From Herbaspirillum chlorophenolicum (GTDB taxonomy: Bacteria > Pseudomonadota > Gammaproteobacteria > Burkholderiales > Burkholderiaceae_D), in the NCBI RefSeq assembly GCF_001189955.1, contig NZ_LFLT01000039.1:1-40508 (forward strand): 40,508 nt of DNA, read 5' to 3'. Shown one piece after another: positions 17,701-25,162 of the stretch. The notes below the pieces were generated by a model, which was given only the letters and a program-made list of their open reading frames with translations, had not been told where the DNA came from and searched no databases. The position numbers and the translations under genes were made by a program. How positions within the stretch are numbered: the first letter of the stretch is position 1; every line of letters begins with the position of its first letter.

Positions 17701-19503
17701 CTGACGTTGCGCCCACCGATTGTCAATGGCTACGTCTACCTCGACAGCAACCACAGCCGCGTGCGCCCCGACGACGGTTCCGCCGCCGGCGTGGCAGGCT
17801 GGACAGTCAAGCTGACCCAGGCCGGCGCGTTGATCTGCACCGTCACCACCGACGCCAACGGCTTCTACCAGTTCGACAACCTGCATTGCCCCGGCTATGA
17901 GGTTTCCGGCTTGCCGACCGGTTCCAACTTTGAGATCGCCTTCAGCCGCGATGGCAATGTGCTGCCCCAGGTGCCGACTTCGGGCGGAAGCCGCGGCAAT
18001 ACCAACAGCGGCGGCAAGATCACCGGCATCACGCTCACCGCGGCCGATGAAGTGATCGAGCAGAACCTGCCGCTGGATCCGTCGGGCGTGGTGTATGACT
18101 CGCAGACCCGCCAGCCGATCTCCGGCGCGACCGTGACCATCTCGGGGCCGGCCGGCTTCAATCCGGCGACCCATCTGGTCGGCGGCAGCGCCAGCCAGGT
18201 CACCGGCGCCGACGGTTTCTACCAGTTCCTGCTGCAGAACGCATTTCCGCCGGGTATCTATACGCTGACCGTCACCAGCCCCGGCGGCTATCTGCCGGCG
18301 CCGTCGTCCAGCCTGCCGCCATGCAACGGCACGGTCACGGTGGGCGGCGTTCCGAACCCGGCGCTGGTCCAGGCCAGCAACACCGCGCCGGCATTGGCGG
18401 TCGCTGCTGCCAATCCGGCGGCCTGCGTGGGGATCGTGGCAGGTGGCGCGCCGACCACGCAGTACTACATGAGCTTCGTGATCACCGCGGCGTCGGCGGA
18501 CATCCTGAATAACCACATCCCGCTGGACCAGGCCAACAGCGATGTCATCACGGTGTTCAAGACCACGCCGATGGTGAACGTGTCGCGCGGCGACCTGGTG
18601 CCGTACACCATCACCGCCGTCAACAACAAGGGTTATGCGATCACCGGCGTGAACGTGCGCGACCAGGTTCCGGCAGGCTTCAAGTACCGCACCGGCAGCG
18701 CCACCTACAACGGCGTGCGGGCCGAGCCAGCAGTAAGCGGCCGCCTGCTCACCTGGACCAGCCAGAACTTCGCTCCCAATGAGAAGAAGACTTACCGCCT
18801 GATCCTGGTGGTCGGTACGGGCGTCGGCGACGGCACCTATATCAACCAGGCCTGGGCCGGAAGTTCATCCAATGCCTTGCTCTCGCGCATTGCCCAGGCG
18901 CCGGTGCGCATCGTCCCCGACCCGACCTTCGATTGCCCGGACATCATCGGCAAGGTGTTCGACGACCAGAACGCCAACGGCTACCAGGACGATGGTGAAC
19001 CCGGCATCCCTGCCGTGCGCCTGGTCACCCCACGTGGCCTGCTGGTGATGACCGATGCGGAAGGGCGGTTCCACGTGCCATGCCCGGATATCCCCAACCA
19101 GGACCGCGGCGCCAACTTCGTGATGAAGCTCGACGAGCGCACGCTCCCCAGCGGCTATCGGGTGACCACAGAAAATCCCCGCGATGTACGCATCACGCGC
19201 GGCAAGGTGACCAAGCTCAATTTCGGCGCCACGATCCACCGCGTGGTCCGGCTGGAACTGAGCGACAGTGCCTTCGTGGCCGGCAAGACGGAACTGCAGG
19301 CGCAATGGCAGGCGCAGCTGGATGCGCTGCCGCAGCAGCTGCGCCAACGGCCGTCCGTGGTGCGCCTGGCCTACCAGGCCGGCAGCGATGCTCCTGATCT
19401 GGTGCGCCAACGCATCGATGCGATACGCAAGCAGATCCAGGACCGCTGGCACGCGCTGAAAGGGGAATACACGCTCAATATTGAAACCGAGGACGCACAA
19501 TGA
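11797..19503 (+). CDS. Giant surface protein with DUF11 and SdrD-B-like repeats
   Basis: The 2568-residue protein starts with a long export signal (hydrophobic core about residues 38-55, cleavage near S-L-A-A). Residues about 57-1455 are some ten DUF11-type immunoglobulin-like repeats, most opening with a K-x-F-x-P-like strand and holding one pair of cysteines. Residues about 1459-2090 contain five SdrD-B-like units with calcium-loop sequences such as D-x-N-x-N-G-V-x-D; another DUF11 domain (about 2244-2370) and a sixth SdrD-B unit (about 2384-2440) follow. The last ~90 residues resemble a degenerate OmpA-like fold. There is no LPXTG or autotransporter barrel; the coupled downstream OmpA-barrel protein (ATGA overlap) is the likely anchor or exporter. 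Start is either GTG 11797 (G-rich run upstream) or ATG 11851. The role, probably adhesion or surface layer, is inferred. Confidence 0.9.
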   Translation: MGTANRDGRFAHYFLGSSMHRFRLLGRLAGLVTDRSSFAALLFGVIGIAYSAPSLAALDVSMSVAPGYANPINPGDVTAFRITLTNSDPTGPVTNVQFTDSMPAALKVAGVGVKSYVCVDGTGTAAASAGTVGVTLGGSDITLSNGVLPVAVLNGASGRCDIDVEVTSTAAGTSPVNTIAVNAVSGTDANAVTVRNIAQAQQSINVNNLALPVISKSFSSSTVLLSEGSVRLSIVISNPSSAALPLNNAGDAPGFAIQDALPTGMQVAAAPNASASCSGSGAAPTFAPAAGATTVTAYGGTVAAGGTCTMAVDVVGVASSGRYSNTLNNVISRTTGFGNKRGLVPVADATASVSVLSQLQVSKQFALTTISAGQTSALTITLRNVSTISAIALNSFTDSPIDGVGVAGYGLRVAGTPTTTCNTGVVKTANDYGISFANAGSLAPGASCTITVPFSGTLQTAGTPLSFTNTIPEGAIDTNGSGVVSQRATHSVTVVDQLLVQKQSSPDKVAPGNPIRYTITVNNYSSSPMSNVAVNDLLPSGVIGLPSLAGAPGGGVPSLSGSGCSALSHDIPALPLTNGNLHFTIGNFPAGTGPSPGTCSITFWAMLPKGAGNGVTITNQLPAGSVGVGGIFNSNVSGASAIVTDALTIGKVFNPQNAFEGTVSLLTLTLTNTTANAITGLNFTDNLPAGSGGGQLMVANPADASTSCTNGTVTATPGSNSISLSGATLAGRSSNGAGDFVSCQVQVKVIGPADSYINTLPAAALTGTTTYADGSPASLASPGPVSASLTYGAALQAVKTFAPTTISAGGKSTVRLSLSNIGTGTLNNVGAIDPLPANMTIASSPNAYSTCGGSPVITAVAGASTASISGVVLPPSGRCDFLFDVTGTGGSAWVNTIPVGNVTATGGVKNTTPVTATLNNSTSGAVSVTNNTGPNNLSAPGQSSVLTVNIQNGGSIGLTGLNLTNYFTVGGTAGGALTGMQLASSPALATTCQGGIVSANADGTRITLSNANLPAGQTCSITANVTMTTTGTVQDTIPVGAISNDQSISNTTLTVTSLSASGNIGVVKTFIPAVVKPGTQARLRLTFLNAVGLPLTNMAATDNLPAGLVVASNPNAATTCTGATVTSTASQVRVTGASLPAASNGVAQSCYAEIDVMAATEGAYVNVIAAGEVTGTIGGGNASNPAPGTSTLQARQPVTIAKAFSPAQTSPGTPSTVTLTLTNSNVIALTGVRLTDVLPANVVVAQVPNASTTCAGGYVSAAVSATSATLTGGTIPANGACTVKFDVVSNISGIYVNTIAAGGLVSAEGVTNENPASATLTLLDPPSVSKQFSPVSIASGGVSTLTIVLGNTNATAATLAADLVDTLPTSPGPIVVASPANIGGTCTTARVTAAAGSGTMTYSSGSTIPAGGCTITVNVTGTAAGTYNNFIASGALKTNAGNNVQPATANLTISPLGFISGKVFKDNKVTPNGIFQQGTDIGIANVSVVLTGTSYGPDGVPGGGDDSAVSLSTVTDALGNYAFVGLSAGTYVVTEPNQPPGTNNGITTAGTISVGTGTPGVATPVTTTPSRISGIVLQRDVGGQVASSPNNNFAEVVPSSISGMVFLDQNNNGVKDLADTALEGVTIELLNGSGAVVATTTTDASGAYAFANLAPGTYSVREPTQPAGTANGITTAGAVGNGGTAGIPTNPATLPSRISSIVLPPATHSSGNNFAEIPSGRQISGRVFADVDNDGLFNNTDSGLSGVVLNLTGTDTNGNAITRTTTTTADGRYSFVGLPEGTYTVTEPTQPPRTNNGITTAGTAGGTATPVGVVPSAISNINLTGNNTTSAENNFAEVPILVGVVSGRVYVDTNGNGVVDPGEVGIAGVTMRLSGTDIHGNAVNLTTTTAADGRYSFANLQPSNATGYIITEVQPALYADGRTTVAPGNPGVPASVKPVLPNNADIIRNVVVQAGDNLADYNFGEGGALTLRPPIVNGYVYLDSNHSRVRPDDGSAAGVAGWTVKLTQAGALICTVTTDANGFYQFDNLHCPGYEVSGLPTGSNFEIAFSRDGNVLPQVPTSGGSRGNTNSGGKITGITLTAADEVIEQNLPLDPSGVVYDSQTRQPISGATVTISGPAGFNPATHLVGGSASQVTGADGFYQFLLQNAFPPGIYTLTVTSPGGYLPAPSSSLPPCNGTVTVGGVPNPALVQASNTAPALAVAAANPAACVGIVAGGAPTTQYYMSFVITAASADILNNHIPLDQANSDVITVFKTTPMVNVSRGDLVPYTITAVNNKGYAITGVNVRDQVPAGFKYRTGSATYNGVRAEPAVSGRLLTWTSQNFAPNEKKTYRLILVVGTGVGDGTYINQAWAGSSSNALLSRIAQAPVRIVPDPTFDCPDIIGKVFDDQNANGYQDDGEPGIPAVRLVTPRGLLVMTDAEGRFHVPCPDIPNQDRGANFVMKLDERTLPSGYRVTTENPRDVRITRGKVTKLNFGATIHRVVRLELSDSAFVAGKTELQAQWQAQLDALPQQLRQRPSVVRLAYQAGSDAPDLVRQRIDAIRKQIQDRWHALKGEYTLNIETEDAQ
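11965..16160 (+). repeat. Array of about ten DUF11 repeats, each with a cysteine pair
   Basis: Units begin near nt 11965, 12430, 12880, 13290, 13740, 14190, 14580, 14995, 15400 and 15780, giving 380-460 bases each. Their protein sequence diverges, so this is an old protein-level repeat, not a recent DNA duplication. Most units contain a T-T-C or S-C segment and a second Cys in a G-x-C-x-(I/V/F) strand some 25-40 residues later, consistent with one disulphide per domain. Confidence 0.75.
16171..17715 (+). repeat. SdrD-B-like tandem repeats
   Basis: Units start near nt 16171, 16597, 16963, 17326 and 17716 (the last extends beyond this interval). Each has S-G-x-V-(F/Y)-x-D, a D-x-N-x-(N/D)-G calcium-type loop, a T-D-A/S-x-G-x-Y-x-F strand and, in the first three, a closing E-P-x-Q-P-x-x-T-N/A-N-G-I-T-T-A-G segment. 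These are carboxypeptidase-regulatory-like or SdrD-B folds, which in Gram-positive adhesins are rigid calcium-stabilised stalks. Confidence 0.75.
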
Positions 19504-22500
19504 AAACAAGACGTCGCCCGACATCTGCCCCCACGTTACGCGCCAGGAAGCTCGCCGTCGTACTGAGCGCCGTGGGGCTTGCCTGCCTGCCGGTACGCGC
19601 GCAAGAAAGCGGCAACGCCATCGCGGCTGATGCCGACGGCGCCCAGATCCGGGGCAAGATGGTGGACCGCAGCCGCACGTTGCTGGAACCGGTCGCGCCG
19701 AATACCGAAATCCAGTCCTCCCAGTTCGGGCAGTTGCCGCCATCGGCGCTGACCGATGGCGAGAAACGCGTGATGCTGGAAACCGTTGCCCCGGAAAGCG
19801 AAGCCCAGGGCAAGCTGAAAATCGAGGACGAGGTGGCCGGCAGCTACTTCGCTTCCGGACGGGCCGTGCTGACGCCGCGCACCGTCGCCGCCTTGAACGG
19901 GCTGGTGGCGTCGCTGCAGGGAAAGCGCGATATCCATATCGAGATCATCGGCCATACCGACAACCAGCGCATCGCCGCCTCGCTGCGGCCGACGTTTGCC
20001 GACAACCAGGCGTTGTCCGAGGCGCGTTCGCTGGCAGTAGCGCAATTCCTCAGGCAGGGCCTGCAATTGCCGGCCGAGGCGTTTTCGGTCAGCGGCCGGG
20101 GCGAATCGCAGCCGGTGGCCAGCAATAACACGCCGGAAGGCATGGCGAAGAACCGGCGCGTTGAATTGCGCGTGTGGTACCGCGAAGCGCCAGTGGCGGT
20201 CACGCGTGAAAAGCTGGTCGACCACAATGCATGCGTGGCCAATCCGGCCGCAACCGAGATGCCGTTTTCCATCACCGTGGACGGCCATCCGGTCGAGCTG
20301 GACAACCAGGCCCAGGAGGCCGACCGCCAGCGCTGCGTCGACGTTGCGCTGGAGAAGGCCGACATCCAGATCAAGTTCGACCCGCTCAATACCGTTCCGG
20401 CACTGAACATCTGGGTTGCGCCGAGCACCGCCGTGCGCGGCCGGCCGATTTATTTCGGCACCTATACCAATTACGTCTGGTGGCAGAAGAAAGCCGAATT
20501 GCGCGTGTTCGCCAAGGGCCAGTCGGCCCAGCAGACGCCGTTTGCAGTGGTGCCGTTTGCGCCGGGCGAGGCGGTGCAGTGGCAGGCGCCGGACAACGCG
20601 CCCGACGAGCTGGTGTATCTGATGCGCGTCTATGACAAGAATGGCCAGTTCGACGAGACGCTGGTCAAGCCGCTGCGCCTGGCCGAGCGTGCCGACGCCT
20701 TGTCCAATGCCGAACGCCAGCAACGCGAAAAGCTGGCAGGATGGGGCGAGTCCGGCCTGAACCTGAAGAACATACCGGCCCGTGGCGGCTCGGTCTCCAT
20801 CAGCGGCGAACATGTCAAGAATGGCGACAGCATCAGCGCCATGGGCATGCCGGTACCGGTGGACGAGAAGGGCAAGTTCGCCATGCGCCAGATCCTGCCG
20901 CCTGGTCCGCATCAGGTCGAGGTCGCGGTACGCGACAGCGACGGCAAGGCCGCGATCTTCCGCCGCAACCTTTCGATCGCCGACCAGGACTGGTTCTACT
21001 TCGTCGTGGGCGACCTGACGGTAGGCCAGGACCGTACCACCGGCCCGGCGCAATTGGTCACGACCGATACCTCGCACTACAACAACGAGACCTGGATCGA
21101 TGGCCGGGGCGCGTTCTACCTGAAGGGCAAGATCAAAGGCGACTATTTGCTGACGGCCAGTGCCGACACGCGCGAACAGCCGCTGCGCGACCTGTTCTCC
21201 AACTTCCAGACGAAAGACCCCAACTACCTGCTGCGCCGCATCGACCCTGACCGCTATTACCCGGTCTACGGCGACGACAGCACCATTACCGACGACGCGC
21301 CGACGCAGGGCAAGTTCTACGTCAAGTTGGAAAAGGATTCGTCCTATGTAATGTGGGGTAACTTCCAGACCGCCTGGACCGGTACGGAGCTGACGCAATA
21401 CAGCCGCGGCCTCTATGGCGCCAATGCGATGTGGAACTCGAAGGAGGCGACGCGCTACGGCGAGAAGGTGACCAGCGTGAATGCCTTTGTGGCAGACCCC
21501 GGTACCTTGCAGTCGCGCGAGGAATTCCGCGGCACCGGCGGTTCGCTGTACTACCTGCACCATCTCGACCTGACCGAAGGGTCTGAGCGACTCTGGGTTG
21601 AAATCCGCGACAAGGATTCCGGCCTGGTGATCCAGCGTACCCCGCTGACGCCGGCGCAGGACTACGAGATCAACTACCTGCAAGGCCGTCTCACATTGCG
21701 GGCGCCGCTGCCATCGGTGGCCGACGGCAGCACGCTGGTGCAGACCTCCAGCGCCAGCGGCAACCCGGTGTACCTAGTGACGACCTACGAGTACGTGCCG
21801 GGCCTGTCCGAAATCAGCTCCAGCGCCGTTGGCCTGCGCGCCAGCCATTGGTTCAACGACCACCTGCGCCTGGGCACGACGATCTACCGCCAGGGAGAGG
21901 GCGACAACCAGCAGAACCTCAAGGGCATCGATGCGACCTTCCGCCATACGCCCGGCACTTGGGTCAAGGGCGAACTGGCGCGCTCCAGCGGCATCGGCAG
22001 CGAAAGCCTGAGCTCGATCACCGGCGGTTACGATTTTGTGGCGAACCAGCGCACTGGCGATGGCGCCACCGCGCGCCGTATCGACGCTGCGGTCGACCTG
22101 GGCGATGTGAGCGAGTTCAAAGGCCGCCTGACCGGCTATTGGCAAGAACGCGATCCGAACTTCTCCGGGCCCGGCGCAACCTTGCCAAGTGGCGAAGGAC
22201 TGTCGCAGAAGGGCATGAGTGCGACTGTGCCGATCGGCGACCGTACCGAGTTTGCCGCCAAGGTCGACACGCGCGAGCAGGTCAACAGTACCGCCAGCCA
22301 AAGCGCCAACTCGACGGAAGCGGCGGTGCGGCACAAGATCGATGCCGAATGGGGCGTCTCGGTCGGGGTGCGGCATGACAATCGGTCGGGCATCAATCCG
22401 ACCGGCGTGATCAACAACGCCAGCTCGCTGCTCTCGCAGAACGGCGCGCGCAATGACGTGATCATGCGGGTGGATTATCGTCCGCTGGAAGAGGGCGAGG

Positions 22501-24038
22501 CGGAGAAAGCCGTCGCGATGGAAGCTGCGCAAGCGGCCGCCGCCGACAGCGGCAAGGCGCTGGTGGACACGGTGCCGGCGACCAACCTGGGCACGGCGCC
22601 GCCGGCTACCGGCTCGGTCTTGCTGACGCCGTCCTCGAACGGCCCGGCATCGTCCATCGTACCGACCACCGGCGTCTCCGCTTCCTCCGAGGTGCGCACC
22701 AGCCGCGATGCGACTTCCGCAGCCGGTGTGGCGGCGGCACGCGTGGCAGGCCTGCAGTACAAGTCCTGGGATAGCTATGCATTCGTCCAGGGCACGGTCA
22801 GCCGCAGCGGCGACCGCACCGACAATGACCGCATCGGTGTCGGCGGCAGCTGGCGCGCGACCGATAAATTGCGGCTGGGGGCGGAAGCCTCGGGCGGCGA
22901 CGGCGGCGCAGGCGGGCGGTTGTCGGCCGATTACCAGGTCGATGAGCGCAGCACGGTGTATCTCACCTATACGATGGAGACCGAAAGCGCCGACAGCAAC
23001 TACGCCGGCCGACAGGCGACGCTGGCCTCGGGGACACACTACCGCTTCAACGACCAGGTCGGCATGTTCGGCGAGACGCGCTGGGCCAACGGCGAAGGGC
23101 CGAAGAGCCTGACGCATGCCTTCGGCGTCGACTATGCGCCGGACAACCGCTGGACCTTCGGCGGCAAGTACGAGACCGGCACCCTGTCCGACCCCTTGTC
23201 GGGCGACCTCAAGCGTGACGCCATCGGCCTGTCGGCGGCGTTCAAGTACAACGACCTGAAATATGCCAGCGCCATCGAGTACCGCATGGACCGCGGCACC
23301 AGCCTGGGCGTGGTCAGCGGAACTTGCCTGACCAATGATACGGCCGGCAATTGCGGCGGCACGGCGGTCAACAACAATCGCCGCACATGGCTGTGGAAGA
23401 ACCAGGCGCAGTACCAGCTGAGCCCGGCGTGGCGCCTGCTCGGAAAATTCAACCTGTCGCGCAGCAGCAATACGCAAGGGGCGTTCTATGACGGCGACTA
23501 TACGGAAACCGTCCTCGGTGCCGCCTATCGTCCTATCGACAACGATCGCTGGAACACCTTGTTCAAGTACACCTACTTCTACAACGTGCCTTCGGCAGGG
23601 CAAGTCGACGGCGGCGCCTACACCACCAGTTCCACCGGTGGGGCGCTGGACTACGCGCAGAAGAGCCATGTCTTCAACATCGACACTACCTACGATGTGC
23701 TGCCGTGGTTGTCGGTCGGCGTGAAATACGGCATGCGCCTGGGGCAGTTGCGCATGTCCAAGACGGAAGGCGAGTGGTTCTCCAGCCGCGCCGACCTGTG
23801 GGTGCTGCGCGCCGATTTGCACCTGGTCAAGGAATGGGATGCCCTGGTTGAAGCTCGCCGTCTGCGCGCCAAGGAAGCGGGCGACGCGCGTTCAGGCTTC
23901 CTGGCCGGCGTCTATCGCCATGTGAATGAGCACGTGAAGATGGGTGTGGGTTACAACTTCACCGACTTCTCGGACAACCTGACCGATATGTCCTACCGCA
24001 GCCGCGGCTGGTTCCTCAACGCATTGGCCACGTTCTGA
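19500..24038 (+). CDS. OmpA-domain outer-membrane beta-barrel protein, partner of the giant surface protein
   Basis: The 1512-residue product has a signal peptide (A-V-G-L-A-C-L-P-V-R-A, cleavage near residue 35), an OmpA-like peptidoglycan-binding domain at about 115-230 (G-H-T-D-N, then L-S-x-x-R-S-x-A-V, then N-R-R-V-E-L), a beta-rich periplasmic region (about 240-500) and a large C-terminal region of alternating strands with aromatic girdles that ends in phenylalanine (A-L-A-T-F). A terminal Phe is the usual signal for BAM-mediated insertion of barrels. A low-complexity Ala/Thr/Ser segment lies at about 1000-1070. Its start overlaps the stop of the giant gene (ATGA), so the two are made together. 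A role as anchor or export pore for the giant protein is inference; I know no characterised homologue. Confidence 0.88.
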   Translation: MKTRRRPTSAPTLRARKLAVVLSAVGLACLPVRAQESGNAIAADADGAQIRGKMVDRSRTLLEPVAPNTEIQSSQFGQLPPSALTDGEKRVMLETVAPESEAQGKLKIEDEVAGSYFASGRAVLTPRTVAALNGLVASLQGKRDIHIEIIGHTDNQRIAASLRPTFADNQALSEARSLAVAQFLRQGLQLPAEAFSVSGRGESQPVASNNTPEGMAKNRRVELRVWYREAPVAVTREKLVDHNACVANPAATEMPFSITVDGHPVELDNQAQEADRQRCVDVALEKADIQIKFDPLNTVPALNIWVAPSTAVRGRPIYFGTYTNYVWWQKKAELRVFAKGQSAQQTPFAVVPFAPGEAVQWQAPDNAPDELVYLMRVYDKNGQFDETLVKPLRLAERADALSNAERQQREKLAGWGESGLNLKNIPARGGSVSISGEHVKNGDSISAMGMPVPVDEKGKFAMRQILPPGPHQVEVAVRDSDGKAAIFRRNLSIADQDWFYFVVGDLTVGQDRTTGPAQLVTTDTSHYNNETWIDGRGAFYLKGKIKGDYLLTASADTREQPLRDLFSNFQTKDPNYLLRRIDPDRYYPVYGDDSTITDDAPTQGKFYVKLEKDSSYVMWGNFQTAWTGTELTQYSRGLYGANAMWNSKEATRYGEKVTSVNAFVADPGTLQSREEFRGTGGSLYYLHHLDLTEGSERLWVEIRDKDSGLVIQRTPLTPAQDYEINYLQGRLTLRAPLPSVADGSTLVQTSSASGNPVYLVTTYEYVPGLSEISSSAVGLRASHWFNDHLRLGTTIYRQGEGDNQQNLKGIDATFRHTPGTWVKGELARSSGIGSESLSSITGGYDFVANQRTGDGATARRIDAAVDLGDVSEFKGRLTGYWQERDPNFSGPGATLPSGEGLSQKGMSATVPIGDRTEFAAKVDTREQVNSTASQSANSTEAAVRHKIDAEWGVSVGVRHDNRSGINPTGVINNASSLLSQNGARNDVIMRVDYRPLEEGEAEKAVAMEAAQAAAADSGKALVDTVPATNLGTAPPATGSVLLTPSSNGPASSIVPTTGVSASSEVRTSRDATSAAGVAAARVAGLQYKSWDSYAFVQGTVSRSGDRTDNDRIGVGGSWRATDKLRLGAEASGGDGGAGGRLSADYQVDERSTVYLTYTMETESADSNYAGRQATLASGTHYRFNDQVGMFGETRWANGEGPKSLTHAFGVDYAPDNRWTFGGKYETGTLSDPLSGDLKRDAIGLSAAFKYNDLKYASAIEYRMDRGTSLGVVSGTCLTNDTAGNCGGTAVNNNRRTWLWKNQAQYQLSPAWRLLGKFNLSRSSNTQGAFYDGDYTETVLGAAYRPIDNDRWNTLFKYTYFYNVPSAGQVDGGAYTTSSTGGALDYAQKSHVFNIDTTYDVLPWLSVGVKYGMRLGQLRMSKTEGEWFSSRADLWVLRADLHLVKEWDALVEARRLRAKEAGDARSGFLAGVYRHVNEHVKMGVGYNFTDFSDNLTDMSYRSRGWFLNALATF

Positions 24039-24056
24039 TGTGGGGAGAGAAAGCAT

Positions 24057-24089
24057 CACGCCGCCCGGCAGCCAATGCCGGGCGGCGTG
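24057..24089. terminator. Strong hairpin between convergent genes
   Basis: A perfect 13-base-pair GC-rich stem (24057-24069 with 24077-24089) closes a seven-base loop, 18 bases past the barrel-protein stop and 26 bases before the stop of the convergent regulator. It lacks a T-run, so termination may be Rho-aided or it may protect 3' ends. Confidence 0.7.
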
Positions 24090-24115
24090 TCGTCAGCAAG
24101 AAGATGGAGGCGGGA

Positions 24116-24778
24116 TCAGGGGCGATGCATCACGGCCGACAGGCGATAGCCCAGGCCGCGGTCAGTATGCAGCGGCAATTCGGCGCGGCTGTTCTTGCGC
24201 CAGCGGCGGCGCAGGCGGCTGATCAGCTGGTCGAGGCGGCGCTCGTCGTAGTCCAGCCAGTTATGCCCGAGCGCGGTGACGATGTCGCGGCGCGAGACAG
24301 TGGTGTGCGGTTTCTTGGAAAGAAGTTCCAGCAGATGCATTTCCTGATGGTTGAGCGCTTCGCGATGTCCGCTGGGCGAGACCAGTTCGCGCTTCATGCC
24401 ATCGAGCCGCCAACTGCCCGCGCTGAAGCGGCGCACCATCGGCGCCATATGGGCAGAAAGCATTTCCGGCTGGATCGGCTTGGTGAGGTATTGGTCGGCG
24501 AACTGGTGCAGGCTGCGGATCTTGTCATCGGTATTGCCGCATTCGCTCAGCAGAATGACGCCGGCCTGCGGGCGCACATGCTGCAGGTGCAGGACGGCCC
24601 GGTAACCTTCGCCGTCCGGCATGTCGACGTCAATCATCGCAATGTCGGCATGCGCAATCTGCGGAATGAAATCCTGCATCGACGCCGCTTCGAACACGCA
24701 ATGGCCTTCCCTTGCCAGCGTCATGCTAAATGCGCGGCGGACTGCCGCAGCCTTTTCCAGTACCAAGATGTTGGCCAT
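24116..24778 (-). CDS. Atypical OmpR-type response regulator
   Basis: The 220-residue protein joins a receiver domain (about 3-115) to an OmpR-type winged helix (about 125-215, recognition region D-E-R-R-L-D-Q-L-I-S-R-L-R). The phosphorylated aspartate is present (M-I-D-V-D-M-P-D-G) and so is the lysine (L-T-K-P), but the usual acidic pair after the first strand is reduced to one Glu (V-L-E-K), so metal binding and phosphorylation may be altered. The start is the ATG with GAGG six bases upstream. It converges on the barrel-protein gene and diverges from the regulator at 25163. No kinase is adjacent on the same strand. It is a paralogue of the regulators at 9500 and 30111. Confidence 0.9.
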   Translation of the reverse strand: MANILVLEKAAAVRRAFSMTLAREGHCVFEAASMQDFIPQIAHADIAMIDVDMPDGEGYRAVLHLQHVRPQAGVILLSECGNTDDKIRSLHQFADQYLTKPIQPEMLSAHMAPMVRRFSAGSWRLDGMKRELVSPSGHREALNHQEMHLLELLSKKPHTTVSRRDIVTALGHNWLDYDERRLDQLISRLRRRWRKNSRAELPLHTDRGLGYRLSAVMHRP

Positions 24779-24915
24779 GCGATACCTCAATTTTTGTCGT
24801 TGTTGGTGATCGGTGTATGCGATGGGAGGCGTGGCTTCCCTATCGTTGCGGCTCCCCTGTGAGCCGCTGCCGCTGTGGCGCCGGACTGTGCCGGCACGGC
24901 AATGGCGCGATTATC

Positions 24916-24935
24916 GCCAGTCAGGTTCGGTCAGA
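24916..24935 (+). promoter_or_regulatory. GTCAG decamer pair, candidate OmpR/PhoB-type operator
   Basis: The units GCCAGTCAGG and TTCGGTCAGA lie directly side by side and match the five-unit array upstream of the giant surface protein. The same orientation points toward the regulator gene at 25163. Confidence 0.5.
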
Positions 24936-24955
24936 GTAGGGGCTGCTGCGAATGG

Positions 24956-24972
24956 TTAACAAAGATTAACAA
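24956..24972 (+). promoter_or_regulatory. TTAACAA direct repeat with ten-base spacing
   Basis: TTAACAA occurs at 24956 and again at 24966, exactly one helical turn apart. It may be a second operator for a different OmpR-family protein, or an AT-rich promoter element. Confidence 0.4.
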
Positions 24973-25162
24973 TTTCGGCTTGCCTAAACGTTGGCGACGT
25001 TTGTGCGAACAGCCGGTGAAAAGGCTGCAATGGCAAAGCAGGAGCGGGTTTGCCGGTATCATGGCGGGTTTCGATGGGGCCGGTGGGCGCTGCATCGATA
25101 TTGGTTTCCATGTGGAAATTGTGTTCTCTTCGCGGAGGGCGACAAGGAGAAGGACAGTGTCG

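Larger units (their letters stand above)
24779..25162. promoter_or_regulatory. Divergent control region between two response-regulator genes
   Basis: These 384 bases contain no gene. They hold a pair of GTCAG decamers (24916-24935) and a pair of TTAACAA decamers (24956-24972), each with ten-base spacing, and the ribosome site AAGGAGAAGGA just before the gene at 25163. Confidence 0.5.

Noticed and set aside
15223..18516. Very long minus-strand frame of over 1000 codons inside the giant gene
   Set aside because: It is the antisense shadow of a GC-rich repetitive gene; composition is dominated by R, G, A, D and H with no domain.
11797..19503. Autotransporter or LPXTG-anchored adhesin
   Set aside because: There is no C-terminal barrel, no sorting motif and no RTX-type repeat in the giant protein.
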